64,000 nucleotides of DNA from DMER64 sp049652385 (GTDB lineage: Bacteria; Bacteroidota; Bacteroidia; Bacteroidales; UBA932), in the NCBI GenBank assembly GCA_049652385.1, contig JBASDX010000009.1:62001-126000 (forward strand), written 5' to 3'. Shown in pieces: positions 34,276 through 42,976 of this stretch. Numbering within the stretch: position 1 is the stretch's first letter; each line of letters begins with the position of its first letter. The notes below the pieces were generated by a model, which saw nothing but the letters and a program-made list of their open reading frames with translations, did not search any database and was not told the origin of the DNA. The position numbers and the translations under genes were made by a program.

Positions 34276-35458
34276 ATTCCTTGATTTTACGGTAAAGGGT
34301 ACGTTCTGCTATGCCCAATTCTTTGGCGGTGGATTTACGATGTCCTTTGTTTTTCTGAAGAACTTTGGTAATAAGTTCTTTTTCCAAAGAATTTAAAGAT
34401 AAGTCCTGCTTCTCTTCCACCGTATCCATAGGAAGAATTTCTCCTTCTGTGATTTCATCTTCCAATACGTGATGGTCATTAACCGTTCGGGCCAGCATGG
34501 CAGAAGAAGACGCTGAAGGAATAAATTCTTTACTTTCTATCTTTTCTACCTTTTTCTTCAACACATCCATTTCTGAACGCAATTGAAAAAGGATTTTGTA
34601 CAAGATGTCTCTTTCAGAAATAAAATCATCACCGGTACCTTTTGCTCCATCGTACACCACGGGTAAATGAAGGGGACTGTCTGCCGGAAGATAGCGTTGC
34701 AACGTTTCTGCGGTTACCGTTCTGTTTTGCTCCAGGACGCTCAGCTGTTCAGCCACATTTTTCAATTGCCGCACATTACCGGGCCAGCGGTAATGTTCCA
34801 GCATATTCCTTGCACTTTCTGTCAGGCGTATAACAGGCATTTTGTATTTTTCTGCAAAATCAGCAGCAAATTTTCTGAACAACAGGTGAATATCACCCGG
34901 CCGCTCCCTTAATGCCGGCACAACAATAGGAACGGTATTCAATCTGTAATAAAGATCTTCCCTGAATTTCCCCGTTTTTATGGCGTGGTGCAAATGTACG
35001 TTTGTGGCCGCAATAACACGCACATCCGTTTTCTGGACTTTGGAAGATCCCACCCTGATGAATTCGCCTGTTTCTAGCGCCCGCAACAAACGTACCTGCG
35101 TGGAAAGGGGCAATTCGGCCACTTCGTCCAAAAACAATGTTCCTTTGTCGGCTACCTCAAAATACCCTTTCCGGTCTTCATGCGCACCGGTAAAAGAGCC
35201 TTTGACATGTCCAAACAACTCTGAATCTATGGTGCCTTCCGGAATGGCACCGCAATTTATGGCAAAATAATTGCCGTGTTTTCTGATACTGTGGGTGTGT
35301 ATGATTTTAGGAATAAATTCTTTGCCTACACCCGTTTCTCCCGTGACCAAAACAGACAGGTCCGTAGTGGCCACCTGCGCGGCTATATCCAGCGCCCTGT
35401 CCAACAAAGGGCTGTTTCCTATAATTTCAAATCTTTGCTTAATTGCTGTTACATCCAT
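34262..35458 (-). CDS. Sigma-54-dependent transcriptional activator, no sensory domain
   Basis: 398 residues beginning almost directly with the AAA+ core: Walker A GETGVGKE at about 40-47, the sigma-54 contact loop GSFTGA at 87-92 (a Ser variant of GAFTGA), Walker B TLFLDE at 107-112, ATNVHLHHAI and FREDLYYRLN. A linker of about 80 residues leads to a Fis-type helix-turn-helix (KGHRKSTAKELGIAERTLYRKIKEYG). There is no receiver, GAF or PAS domain, so control must come from expression or a partner. It heads the lptE/secG operon. Its -7 box lies 5 nt before the ATG. Confidence 0.94.
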   Translation of the reverse strand: MDVTAIKQRFEIIGNSPLLDRALDIAAQVATTDLSVLVTGETGVGKEFIPKIIHTHSIRKHGNYFAINCGAIPEGTIDSELFGHVKGSFTGAHEDRKGYFEVADKGTLFLDEVAELPLSTQVRLLRALETGEFIRVGSSKVQKTDVRVIAATNVHLHHAIKTGKFREDLYYRLNTVPIVVPALRERPGDIHLLFRKFAADFAEKYKMPVIRLTESARNMLEHYRWPGNVRQLKNVAEQLSVLEQNRTVTAETLQRYLPADSPLHLPVVYDGAKGTGDDFISERDILYKILFQLRSEMDVLKKKVEKIESKEFIPSASSSAMLARTVNDHHVLEDEITEGEILPMDTVEEKQDLSLNSLEKELITKVLQKNKGHRKSTAKELGIAERTLYRKIKEYGIE

Positions 35459-35463
35459 CTTTG

Positions 35464-35471
35464 CAAAGATA
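35464..35471 (-). promoter_or_regulatory. -7 promoter element for the sigma-54 activator operon (leaderless-type)
   Basis: Minus-strand TATCTTTG ends 5 nt before the ATG at 35458, predicting a leaderless transcript. It is divergent from the plus-strand box at 35484-35491. Confidence 0.6.
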
Positions 35472-35483
35472 TGATTTTTGTCT

Positions 35484-35491
35484 TATATTTG
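35484..35491 (+). promoter_or_regulatory. -7 promoter element for the TPR lipoprotein
   Basis: TATATTTG, 25 nt upstream of the ATG at 35517. Confidence 0.6.
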
Positions 35492-35516
35492 TCAGTTGAA
35501 TATCAAACTACGTATT

Positions 35517-37166
35517 ATGAAGAAATCTTTATTGCGCTTTTTGGGCATTGCCGCTTTTGGAGTGATGCTTATGGCTTGTAACAACCCAAAGGACATGGTA
35601 AAATATGCAGACGAAGTAAACGTTACCTGCAATCCGGAAATCCTTGAAGTAATAGCCGATAAAATTGATGTAACCTACACCCTTACTTTTCCACAAGGGT
35701 ATTTCCATCCCAAAGCCATACTGGAAGTAACTCCCGTACTGGTTTACGAAGGCGGAGAAGTTGCAGCGCAACCTCTTAAGCTACAGGGAGAAAAAGTATT
35801 AGACAACTACAACGTTATAGGTGTTGATGGTGAAAGTGTCCAACACAAGATCCGGTTTGACTATGTGGAAGGCATGGCCAAATCTCACCTGGAATTACGC
35901 ACGGCTGTCATCCACAAAGACAACGTCTGGCCTTTCCCTGCTGCTTATAAAATAGCAGATGGTGCGAATATCACGTACAAGTGGGTAGAGCTGAAAGGAG
36001 AGACTGCCATTATTGCAGACAACTACCAAAAAATCATTCACGAAACCGAAGAGACAAACATCATGTATGCCAAAAACTCGGCACAGGTAAGACCTCGTGA
36101 ATTGACGAAAGCAGAAATCAAAGAGTTCCAGAATTTCCTCAAAAACTTGCCGAAAGACGAAAGGCGTGTTATGAAAGGAACCGATATCATTGCTTACGCA
36201 TCGCCGGAAGGACCTGTTGATTTCAATGAAGAATTGTCTGAAAAACGTATGAGAAGCGCTGAAAAAGCGTTTCAATCCATTACCCGCAAAATCAATCCGG
36301 AAGGTGACGTTAACCTACAGACAATTGGAGAAGACTGGGAAGGATTCCAAGAGCTGGTTGCCAAAACAGATTTGGGTGACAAAGATCTGATCCTGCGTGT
36401 GTTGACCATGTATTCAGACCCTGTGGTACGCGAGCGTGAAATCAGGAACATGTCTGCCGTATATAAAATTCTGGAAGACAAAGTACTGCCCAAGCTGCGT
36501 CGTGCCCGTCTGATTGCCAACGTTGAGTTCACAAACTACTCCGATGAAGAGTTGATTGAAATGACAGCTAACAACATGGACGCCATGGGTAACGAAGCCC
36601 TTTTGTATGCCGCTACACTTACAAGAGATAACGATACAAAAATTGCTCTGTACAAAAAAGCAGCTGAGAAATACAACTGCAAACGCGGGTATAACAACCT
36701 GGCTGCAGCTTACCTGAACGCCGGTAAGGTAAACGAAGCCGCTACGGCACTGGCTAAGTGTGACGCTTCCAATCCTGTTGTAGCCAACAACCTGGGTGTT
36801 ATTGAAATGCGTAAAGGCAATTATGCAAAAGCTGCTGAATATTTTGCCAAATCGGGATGCCAGACTGCTAAATACAACCAAGGTGCATTAGATATCCTCA
36901 ACGGAAAATATGCAGAAGCTCTGGATAAATTGTACGATAAAACCCACATGAACGGAGCTTTGGCTCATTTGCTGAACGGTAACCTGGATCAGGCAGAAGC
37001 CGCTATGGAAAGCTGCAAATGCTCCGGTGGTAACTATATCAAAGCCGTTATTGCTGCACGCAAAGGACAAGATGCCAGAGTTCAGGAATTGATGGAAGAA
37101 ATTAACAAAGTGCCTGCTCTTGCAGAAAAAGCGTCAAAAGATATTGAGTTTGCCAAATACCGTTAA
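35517..37166 (+). CDS. TPR-containing lipoprotein with OmpA-like middle region
   Basis: 549 residues from the ATG at 35517, with signal peptide MKKSLLRFLGIAAFGVMLMAC (Cys 21). An N-terminal beta-rich domain (about 25-180) is followed by a region reminiscent of OmpA-like domains (IIAYASPEGPVDFNEELSEKRMRSAEKAF), and then a C-terminal TPR array (YNNLAAAYLNAGKVNEAATALAK, NNLGVIEMRKGNYAKAAEYF, GALDILNGKYAEALDKLY). It resembles uncharacterised Bacteroidales surface or periplasmic lipoproteins. A monocistronic unit: own promoter upstream, terminator at 37198-37232. Confidence 0.87.
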   Translation: MKKSLLRFLGIAAFGVMLMACNNPKDMVKYADEVNVTCNPEILEVIADKIDVTYTLTFPQGYFHPKAILEVTPVLVYEGGEVAAQPLKLQGEKVLDNYNVIGVDGESVQHKIRFDYVEGMAKSHLELRTAVIHKDNVWPFPAAYKIADGANITYKWVELKGETAIIADNYQKIIHETEETNIMYAKNSAQVRPRELTKAEIKEFQNFLKNLPKDERRVMKGTDIIAYASPEGPVDFNEELSEKRMRSAEKAFQSITRKINPEGDVNLQTIGEDWEGFQELVAKTDLGDKDLILRVLTMYSDPVVREREIRNMSAVYKILEDKVLPKLRRARLIANVEFTNYSDEELIEMTANNMDAMGNEALLYAATLTRDNDTKIALYKKAAEKYNCKRGYNNLAAAYLNAGKVNEAATALAKCDASNPVVANNLGVIEMRKGNYAKAAEYFAKSGCQTAKYNQGALDILNGKYAEALDKLYDKTHMNGALAHLLNGNLDQAEAAMESCKCSGGNYIKAVIAARKGQDARVQELMEEINKVPALAEKASKDIEFAKYR

Positions 37167-37197
37167 ACATATACCCATTTAACCTTACACCTTACAC

Positions 37198-37232
37198 AAA
37201 AAGGAGACATAATTTGTTTGTCTCCTTTTTTT
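37198..37232 (+). terminator. Intrinsic terminator after the TPR lipoprotein gene
   Basis: A 12-bp perfect stem (37198-37209 with 37219-37230, core AAGGAGACA) with a 9-nt loop; the distal arm runs into seven T. Confidence 0.9.
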
Positions 37233-37235
37233 ATA

Positions 37236-37243
37236 TATCTTTG
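37236..37243 (+). promoter_or_regulatory. -7 promoter element for the PadR-DUF2812 pair
   Basis: TATCTTTG directly after the preceding terminator, 41 nt upstream of the PadR ATG, so the leader here is longer than usual. Confidence 0.65.
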
Positions 37244-37258
37244 TATCGGCTCCCGATA
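37244..37258. promoter_or_regulatory. Candidate PadR operator over the transcription start
   Basis: Perfect inverted repeat TATCGG-N3-CCGATA abutting the -7 box and covering the expected start point. It is well placed for repression by the PadR protein encoded next. Confidence 0.5.
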
Positions 37259-37284
37259 TAACGGGGCCCTATATAAACAAAATT

Positions 37285-37593
37285 ATGAGTACTATAGTAT
37301 TGACAGAAGCCGTCTTTTACACTTTACTGGTTTTGCATGAACCGTTACACGGCTACGGAATTATGCAGGAAACAAAGGCATTGACAAACGGCAGATTATC
37401 CTTATCTGCAGGTACGCTGTACGGGGCCATTTCAGCCATGCTGGAAAAGGGATGGATAAAAGCCCTGCCCGTAGAAGAAGACAGCCGACGCAAGGAATAT
37501 GTCATCACCACTAAAGGTAAAGAAGTGGTGCAGGCAGAATGGCGGCGGCTGAAAGAGCTTGTTACAAATGGTGAAAAATTATTAAATATCTAA
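37285..37593 (+). CDS. PadR-family transcriptional regulator
   Basis: A 102-residue winged-helix protein: TEAVFYTLLVLHEPLHGYGIMQETKALTNGRLSLSAGTLYGAISAMLEKGWIKAL, then the wing with EEDSRRKEYVITTKGKEVV. The GYGIMQE and AGTLYGA motifs are typical of the PadR subgroup paired with DUF2812 proteins. It shares little with the PadR at 30717 beyond the fold. It is likely to regulate itself and the downstream membrane protein. Confidence 0.93.
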   Translation: MSTIVLTEAVFYTLLVLHEPLHGYGIMQETKALTNGRLSLSAGTLYGAISAMLEKGWIKALPVEEDSRRKEYVITTKGKEVVQAEWRRLKELVTNGEKLLNI

Positions 37594-37597
37594 GACT

Positions 37598-38176
37598 ATG
37601 GAAAAAAAATGCATTTTAAAACCCTTCTTTTTATGGAATTTTGAAAAGGAAGAAGCCTGGATAAACGACATGGCCCTGGAAGGCTGGATGTTGAATAAAA
37701 TAAGGTATGTGTTTTATTATTTTGAGAAAGACACCCCCGGCACCTGGGAGTACACCCTGGAATTGCCGGAAAAAGATCCTTACGCCGGCAGTCGTGAAGG
37801 GTATCTAGACTTTCTTAAAGAATCGGGAGTAGAAATAGCGGCTCGTAGCCGGTATTGGATATACCTGCGCAGCCGACGGGGAGAGCATGTGATGGGCTCT
37901 GAAGAGCATGCTCTGCAGCAGCTGGTTCGTACCCTGAAAGCACAAAAATTTACTTATAAACTACGATTCTTATTCACCCGGCTGCTCGTTTTTTCCGGAG
38001 GTTGTCTCTTGTGCCTCACATACTGGCACTTCTATCCTGTCACTGATTTGTTGCGTGGGTTTTTCGTAGGTATCAGCCTTGCAAGTATTGTATTTATGAT
38101 ATGCACAACCGTTGCGGCAAAAGAAATGGACAGAAAAGTGAGAAAGGCCCTCAGAAACCTCCATGTATCCGAATAA
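37598..38176 (+). CDS. DUF2812 membrane protein
   Basis: 192 residues. The N-terminal domain FFLWNFEKEEAWINDMALEGWMLNKIRYVFYYFEKDTPGTWEYTLEL is the DUF2812 signature. Two transmembrane helices (LLVFSGGCLLCLTYWHF and FFVGISLASIVFMICTTVA) and a short basic tail follow. PadR plus DUF2812 pairs are familiar mainly from Firmicutes, where the DUF2812 protein is the regulated target; the function is unknown. Its stop abuts the stop of convergent lepA with no spacer. Confidence 0.88.
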   Translation: MEKKCILKPFFLWNFEKEEAWINDMALEGWMLNKIRYVFYYFEKDTPGTWEYTLELPEKDPYAGSREGYLDFLKESGVEIAARSRYWIYLRSRRGEHVMGSEEHALQQLVRTLKAQKFTYKLRFLFTRLLVFSGGCLLCLTYWHFYPVTDLLRGFFVGISLASIVFMICTTVAAKEMDRKVRKALRNLHVSE

Positions 38177-39964
38177 CTAGTCCAGCTTGAGGACGGCCAT
38201 AAAGGCCGACTGCGGTACTTCTACGTTACCAATCTGACGCATGCGGCGTTTTCCTTTCTTCTGTTTTTCCAACAGTTTACGCTTTCTGGTGATATCACCT
38301 CCGTAACATTTGGCCGTTACGTCTTTCCTCAGGGCTTTTACCGTTTCCCGGGCAATGATTTTTGACCCGATAGCCGCCTGAATGGCAATTTCAAATTGTT
38401 GACGTGGTATCAATTCTTTCAATTTTTCACACATCCGTCTGCCAAATGTATAGGAATGTTCTCTGTGTATAAGGCTGGAAAGTGCATCTACCGGCTCTCC
38501 GTTCAACAAAATGTCCAATTTGACCAAATCTGCTTTCTCATAACCAATCAGGTGATAGTCAAAAGATGCATAGCCGCGCGATATGCTTTTGAGTTTGTCG
38601 TAAAAATCAAATACAATCTCTGAAAGCGGCATCTTGAACGTAAGCTCTACCCTGTCTGATGTCAAAAAGTGCTGGTTGATCAAAACGCCTCTTTTATCCA
38701 GGCAAAGTTTCATAATGGCTCCAAAGTATTCCGACTTGGAAATGACCTGTGCCCGTATATACGGCTCTTCTATCCTGTCTATGAGCGTTACGGCCGGTAG
38801 CCCGGAAGGATTGTGCACCTCGGTTTCTTCACCCTGTGTGGTATATACCCTATAAGATACGTTAGGAACGGTTGTGATTACATCGCAATCAAATTCACGA
38901 AACAAGCGTTCCTGAACAATCTCCATATGGAGCAATCCCAAAAACCCGCAACGGAATCCAAAACCGAGCGCCAGGGAAGATTCCGGCTCAAACGTCAGTG
39001 AGGCATCGTTCAACTGCAATTTTTCCAATGCCGCCCGCAAATCTTCATATCCGTCCGTATCTACCGGATACAATCCGGCAAAAACCATGGGTTTCACCTC
39101 TTCAAAACCGGCAATAGCCGCTTTGCAAGGACGGGCTACCGTGGTAATGGTATCGCCCACCTTAACCTCCGAAACCGTTTTAATGCCCGAAATGATATAC
39201 CCCACATCTCCGGTATAAACTTCCTGACGTGGCATCATTTTGATTTTTAAGATTCCTACCTCATCGGCTTCATACACCTTGCCCGTATTGAAAAATTTGA
39301 CTTTATCGCCTTGTTTTATAGAGCCGTTCATAACCCTGAAATACCCTATAATACCGCGAAATGAGTTAAACACCGAGTCAAAAATGAGGGCTTGCAGCGG
39401 AGCGTCCGGATCTCCTTCCGGTGCAGGAACACGCTCTATGATGGCCTGCAGCAGCTCGGGAACGCCTTGTCCCGTACGGGCGCTTATGTGCAATATGTCT
39501 TCTTTGCCACACCCCAGCAAATCCACAATCTGCTCTTCTACGGTGTCTATCATGGCAGACTCCATGTCAATCTTGTTCAACACGGGAATGATTTCCAGAT
39601 CGTTGGAAATGGCCAGGTACAAGTTGGATATGGTCTGTGCCTGCACCCCTTGCGTGGCATCTACTACCAGCAACGCCCCTTCGCAAGAAGCTATGGCACG
39701 CGACACTTCGTAGGAAAAGTCCACATGCCCGGGTGTGTCCAGCAGGTTCAGTATGTATTTTTCTCCGCCGTATTCGTAATCCAGTTGTATGGCGTGAGAC
39801 TTTATGGTAATCCCTTTCTCCTTTTCCAGCTCCATATTGTCCAAAACCCGGGCTTCCATTTCTCTTTGTTCCACCGTATGTGTAAGCTCCAACAAACGAT
39901 CTGCCAACGTGCTCTTTCCGTGGTCTATATGGGCAATAATACAGAAGTTTCTGATGTTCTTCAT
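38177..39964 (-). CDS. lepA: Elongation factor 4 (LepA)
   Basis: Translational GTPase of 595 residues from the ATG at 39964 (MKNIRNFCIIAHIDHGKSTLADRLLE). A longer frame would run through the divergent transketolase promoter and is rejected. G motifs are AHIDHGKST, LLDTPGHVDFSYEV and NKIDM. The LepA C-terminal domain ends KAKCYGGDITRKRKLLEKQKKGKRRMRQIGNVEVPQSAFMAVLKLD, a family hallmark (seen here as VTAKCYGGD). The -7 box on the minus strand is 8 nt from the ATG. Confidence 0.98.
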   Translation of the reverse strand: MKNIRNFCIIAHIDHGKSTLADRLLELTHTVEQREMEARVLDNMELEKEKGITIKSHAIQLDYEYGGEKYILNLLDTPGHVDFSYEVSRAIASCEGALLVVDATQGVQAQTISNLYLAISNDLEIIPVLNKIDMESAMIDTVEEQIVDLLGCGKEDILHISARTGQGVPELLQAIIERVPAPEGDPDAPLQALIFDSVFNSFRGIIGYFRVMNGSIKQGDKVKFFNTGKVYEADEVGILKIKMMPRQEVYTGDVGYIISGIKTVSEVKVGDTITTVARPCKAAIAGFEEVKPMVFAGLYPVDTDGYEDLRAALEKLQLNDASLTFEPESSLALGFGFRCGFLGLLHMEIVQERLFREFDCDVITTVPNVSYRVYTTQGEETEVHNPSGLPAVTLIDRIEEPYIRAQVISKSEYFGAIMKLCLDKRGVLINQHFLTSDRVELTFKMPLSEIVFDFYDKLKSISRGYASFDYHLIGYEKADLVKLDILLNGEPVDALSSLIHREHSYTFGRRMCEKLKELIPRQQFEIAIQAAIGSKIIARETVKALRKDVTAKCYGGDITRKRKLLEKQKKGKRRMRQIGNVEVPQSAFMAVLKLD

Positions 39965-39972
39965 AAGTGCCG

Positions 39973-39999
39973 CAAAGGTAAATATAATTTTTATCTTTG
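39973..39999. promoter_or_regulatory. Divergent -7 promoter pair lepA / transketolase
   Basis: Minus-strand TACCTTTG (39973-39980) lies 8 nt before the lepA ATG. Plus-strand TATCTTTG (39992-39999) lies 23 nt before the transketolase ATG at 40023. Confidence 0.6.
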
Positions 40000-40022
40000 T
40001 TGGATAATCAAATTCAGACAGC

Positions 40023-40868
40023 ATGCAGCAACAGAAAAATCCCCCTTTCACCACATTAGTCAAACAAGTGCGCCGTGATATCATACGTTTGGTAACCGCT
40101 GCCAAAAGCGGACACCCCGGCGGCTCCCTCAGCAGCGCCGATTTTATGACCTTGCTCTACACGGAATTCCTCCGTCAAACACCCGATCAATGGGACCGTA
40201 CAGGTAAAAATACGGACATGTTCTTTCTTTCCATAGGGCACATCACACCTCTTTATTATAGCGTACTGGCCAGAATGGGTTACTTCCCACTGGAGGAATT
40301 AAACACCTTCCGCAAGTTGGGAACCCGACTTCAGGGACACCCTGCCGTAGAAGACGGCCTGCCCGGCATTCATGTGGCCACCGGATCGCTTGGGCAGGGA
40401 TTGTCGGTTGCCTGCGGAGCCGCCCTCGGCAAACGCCTGGACAACGACCCGTATCAAGTTTATGTGCTGATGGGTGACGGAGAAAGCCAGGAAGGGCAAG
40501 TATGGGAAGCCGCCCTGTTTGCCGCACACAACAACCTGGGCAATCTGACGGCCTTTACCGATTGGAACAGGCAGCAAATTGACGGAAACGTGGATAACGT
40601 AGCCGGCCTGGGAGATTTGGCTGCCAAATGGAAGGCTTTTGGGTGGCTGGTGATGGAATGCGACGGGCACGATGCAGACGACCTGCGCCGTGCTTTCCGC
40701 CAGACCCTTAAGCCCCGCAACAAACCCATGATGGTACTCATGCATACACAAATGGGCAAAGGCGTTGACTTTATGGAAGGCACCCATACCTGGCACGGAA
40801 AAGCCCCCTCGGCCCAGCAAGAAGCCGCCGCCCTGGCGCAATTACCGGAAACATTGGGAGATTTTTAA
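40023..40868 (+). CDS. Transketolase, N-terminal subunit
   Basis: 281 residues covering the ThDP-binding half: AAKSGHPGGSLSSADFMTLLY, GHITPLYYSVLARMGYF, LGTRLQGHPAVEDGLPGIHVATGSLGQGLSVACGAAL, and the ThDP motif MGDGESQEGQVWEAALFAAHNNLGNLTAFTDWNRQQIDG. It acts with the separate C-terminal subunit 12 nt downstream. Split transketolases are frequent in archaea and some bacteria; this form serves pentose-phosphate interconversion or a related pathway. It is first in a five-gene operon. Confidence 0.96.
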   Translation: MQQQKNPPFTTLVKQVRRDIIRLVTAAKSGHPGGSLSSADFMTLLYTEFLRQTPDQWDRTGKNTDMFFLSIGHITPLYYSVLARMGYFPLEELNTFRKLGTRLQGHPAVEDGLPGIHVATGSLGQGLSVACGAALGKRLDNDPYQVYVLMGDGESQEGQVWEAALFAAHNNLGNLTAFTDWNRQQIDGNVDNVAGLGDLAAKWKAFGWLVMECDGHDADDLRRAFRQTLKPRNKPMMVLMHTQMGKGVDFMEGTHTWHGKAPSAQQEAAALAQLPETLGDF

Positions 40869-40880
40869 CAGACAACGATC

Positions 40881-41828
40881 ATGGAAAACACAGGAAATAA
40901 AGATACACGTTCCGGATTTGGTGCCGGATTACTGGAATTGGGAAGCCTGAATCCCGCCGTAGTAGCCTTAACGGCCGATTTGACAGGCTCCGTAAAAATG
41001 GACGCTTTTGCTGCCGCGTATCCCCATCGTTTTTTTCAATGCGGTATTGCCGAGGCCAACATGGTGGGTACAGCCGCCGGACTGGCCATCACCGGACACA
41101 TTCCCTTTGTGGGAACGTTTGCCGAGTTTGCCACCGGACGGGTGTACGACCAGCTGCGGCAGTCTGTCTGTTATTCGGGAGCCAACGTGAAAATCGCCGC
41201 CTCGCACGCCGGCATCACCCTGGGAGAAGACGGTGCCACACACCAGACGATGGAGGATATTGCCCTCACCCGGGCCCTTCCGCACATGACCGTCATCAAC
41301 CCCTGCGACTTCAACCAGACGCGGCTGGCCACCCTGGCCGCCGCCGCATGGGAAGGTCCCGTCTACCTGCGGTTTGGAAGGCCTTCCGTCCCCAACTTTA
41401 CGCCTGTGGACGGCCCTTTTGAAATAGGGAAAGCCTGGATGGTACATCCGGGAGAAGACATCACACTGCTGGCCACCGGCCACCTGGTCTGGGAAGCGCT
41501 GGAAGCCGTTAAAATCCTCGGCGCTCAAGGGATTCAGGCCGAGCTGATCAACATCCACACCATCAAGCCGCTGGATGCACAGGCCGTGCTGGCCTCGGCA
41601 AAGAAAACAGGCGCTGTGGTTACGGCAGAAGAGCACTTGGCGGCGGGCGGATTGGGAGAAGCCGTTGCCGGGCTGCTGGCGCAACACCATCCCGTACGCA
41701 TGAGGATGGTAGCCATGGACGAGGGGTTCGGGCAAAGTGGCACGCCGGCTCAATTGATGGAGCATTACCGATTGAACGCAGCCGCTATTGTGGAAAAAGC
41801 GCTGGAGTTGAAAAAAGACAGTCAATAG
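40881..41828 (+). CDS. Transketolase, C-terminal subunit
   Basis: 315 residues covering the pyrimidine-binding and C-terminal domains: DLTGSVKMDAFAAAYPHRFFQCGIAEANMVGTAAGLAITGHIPFVGTFAEFATGRVYDQLRQSVCYSGANVKIAASHAGITLGEDGATHQTMEDIAL. GIAEANM and the conserved His/Glu residues match the family. It forms the active enzyme with the preceding subunit. A sigma-factor gene starts 6 nt after its stop. Confidence 0.96.
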   Translation: MENTGNKDTRSGFGAGLLELGSLNPAVVALTADLTGSVKMDAFAAAYPHRFFQCGIAEANMVGTAAGLAITGHIPFVGTFAEFATGRVYDQLRQSVCYSGANVKIAASHAGITLGEDGATHQTMEDIALTRALPHMTVINPCDFNQTRLATLAAAAWEGPVYLRFGRPSVPNFTPVDGPFEIGKAWMVHPGEDITLLATGHLVWEALEAVKILGAQGIQAELINIHTIKPLDAQAVLASAKKTGAVVTAEEHLAAGGLGEAVAGLLAQHHPVRMRMVAMDEGFGQSGTPAQLMEHYRLNAAAIVEKALELKKDSQ

Positions 41829-41834
41829 ACCAAC

Positions 41835-42362
41835 GTGGACACGGACCGGAACATTCAGGAGTATTGCCAAAACGGCTCGTACAAACAAGCATTTGAAGAA
41901 ATAGTGCGTGCTTACAGCCAGCGTTTGTATTGGCATATCCGTAAAATAGTTCTTGTTCACGACGACGCAGACGACGTTCTGCAAAACACCCTCATGAAAG
42001 TCTGGACCGGACTGCCTGCTTTCCGCTGGGAATCGCAGCTCTTTACCTGGCTGTACCGGATAGCCACCAACGAAGTGCTCACCTTCATCAAAAAAAACAA
42101 AGCGTACACACAAATGCCGCTGGAAGAACGGTTAGAAGCAGATGCGCCTCTGTTCAACGGAGACCAAATCCAAACGGCCTTGCAAAAAGCCATTGAACGC
42201 TTGCCGGCCAAACAGCGGCTTGTTTTCAACATGCGTTATTTTGATGAAATGCGGTACGAAGACATGTCCGCTATTTTAGGTACGTCCGTTGGCGCCCTTA
42301 AAGCCTCGTACCACCATGCGTACACAAAAGTCCAGAAAACCCTCAAAGAAATGCTGCTTTAA
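41835..42362 (+). CDS. RNA polymerase sigma factor, sigma-70/ECF type
   Basis: 175 residues from GTG at 41835. Region 2 (EIVRAYSQRLYWHIRKIVLVHDDADDVLQNTLMKVWTGLPAFRWESQLFTWLYRIATNEVLTFIKKNK) and region 4 (ALQKAIERLPAKQRLVFNMRYFDEMRYEDMSAILGTSVGALKASYHHAYTKVQKTL) are both clear, with no region 3: an ECF architecture. It is followed by an anti-sigma-like membrane protein and a Spy-like periplasmic protein, forming a plausible envelope-stress module. It sits unusually close to transketolase genes. Confidence 0.95.
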   Translation: MDTDRNIQEYCQNGSYKQAFEEIVRAYSQRLYWHIRKIVLVHDDADDVLQNTLMKVWTGLPAFRWESQLFTWLYRIATNEVLTFIKKNKAYTQMPLEERLEADAPLFNGDQIQTALQKAIERLPAKQRLVFNMRYFDEMRYEDMSAILGTSVGALKASYHHAYTKVQKTLKEMLL

Positions 42363-42397
42363 ACCTTTGCACACCTAATCTGTCTAACGATTGAACA

Positions 42398-42976
42398 ATG
42401 AGCCACAAAGAACTACATAACCCACACCTGAAAGAGAACCCCTTTACGGTTCCGGAGGGCTACTTTGAAGAAGTACAAGCCCGCTGGTCCCGTTTTACGG
42501 CACAGGCAGAAGAACCGGCCCTGCACACAAAGGCAGCTCAGAAGGCACTCTTTGGCTCCGCACCGGCAGAAAAGGCCAGAACCGACGCCACGCCTGCCGG
42601 CCGGGAAAAAGCTGCACTCGTAGACTCGGCAAGCAAATACAAACGGCTACGCACCTTGCTGCTGCCGCAATTGCAGCTGGCTGCCGCGTTTGCATTGCTC
42701 TTTGGTTTGGGGTATCTTTTTGTGGTTACTTTAACAAGAAACAAACTTGATACTCCCCCGGCAGATGAACTGTATGTCCTCAATGAGTTGTCTTCCTGGG
42801 GATTTGATCACCATACCCTTTACCAATGGGTACAAGAAGGGGTCCCGGAAGATAACAACGCCCGTTTCCCGATGGATCTGGATATTGAAGAACTCCTGGA
42901 TTACATGGATTACCCGGGATTTGACCCTGTATATGTAGATTTGAACACCCTATATGATATAAGACATTTGCCATGA
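42398..42976 (+). CDS. Single-pass membrane protein, probable anti-sigma factor
   Basis: 192 residues. The N-terminal cytoplasmic part of about 85 residues (NPHLKENPFTVPEGYFEEVQARW is a motif common in Bacteroidota proteins encoded after ECF genes) is followed by a single transmembrane helix (LQLAAAFALLFGLGYLFVVTL, about 95-115). The C-terminal periplasmic part is acidic and ends DIEELLDYMDYPGFDPVYVDLNTLYDI. Gene order and topology suggest control of the preceding sigma factor; sequence alone does not prove it. It overlaps the next gene by 4 nt. Confidence 0.78.
   Translation: MSHKELHNPHLKENPFTVPEGYFEEVQARWSRFTAQAEEPALHTKAAQKALFGSAPAEKARTDATPAGREKAALVDSASKYKRLRTLLLPQLQLAAAFALLFGLGYLFVVTLTRNKLDTPPADELYVLNELSSWGFDHHTLYQWVQEGVPEDNNARFPMDLDIEELLDYMDYPGFDPVYVDLNTLYDIRHLP

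Noticed and set aside
39965..40105. 47-codon N-terminal extension of lepA
   Set aside because: It would run through the divergent transketolase promoter and start. The conserved LepA N-terminus MKNIRNFCIIAHIDHGKS begins at 39964.
40968..42113. 381-codon minus-strand frame opposite the transketolase C subunit and sigma gene
   Set aside because: The plus-strand frame matches known families over the same region. The antisense frame has shadow composition and no family features.
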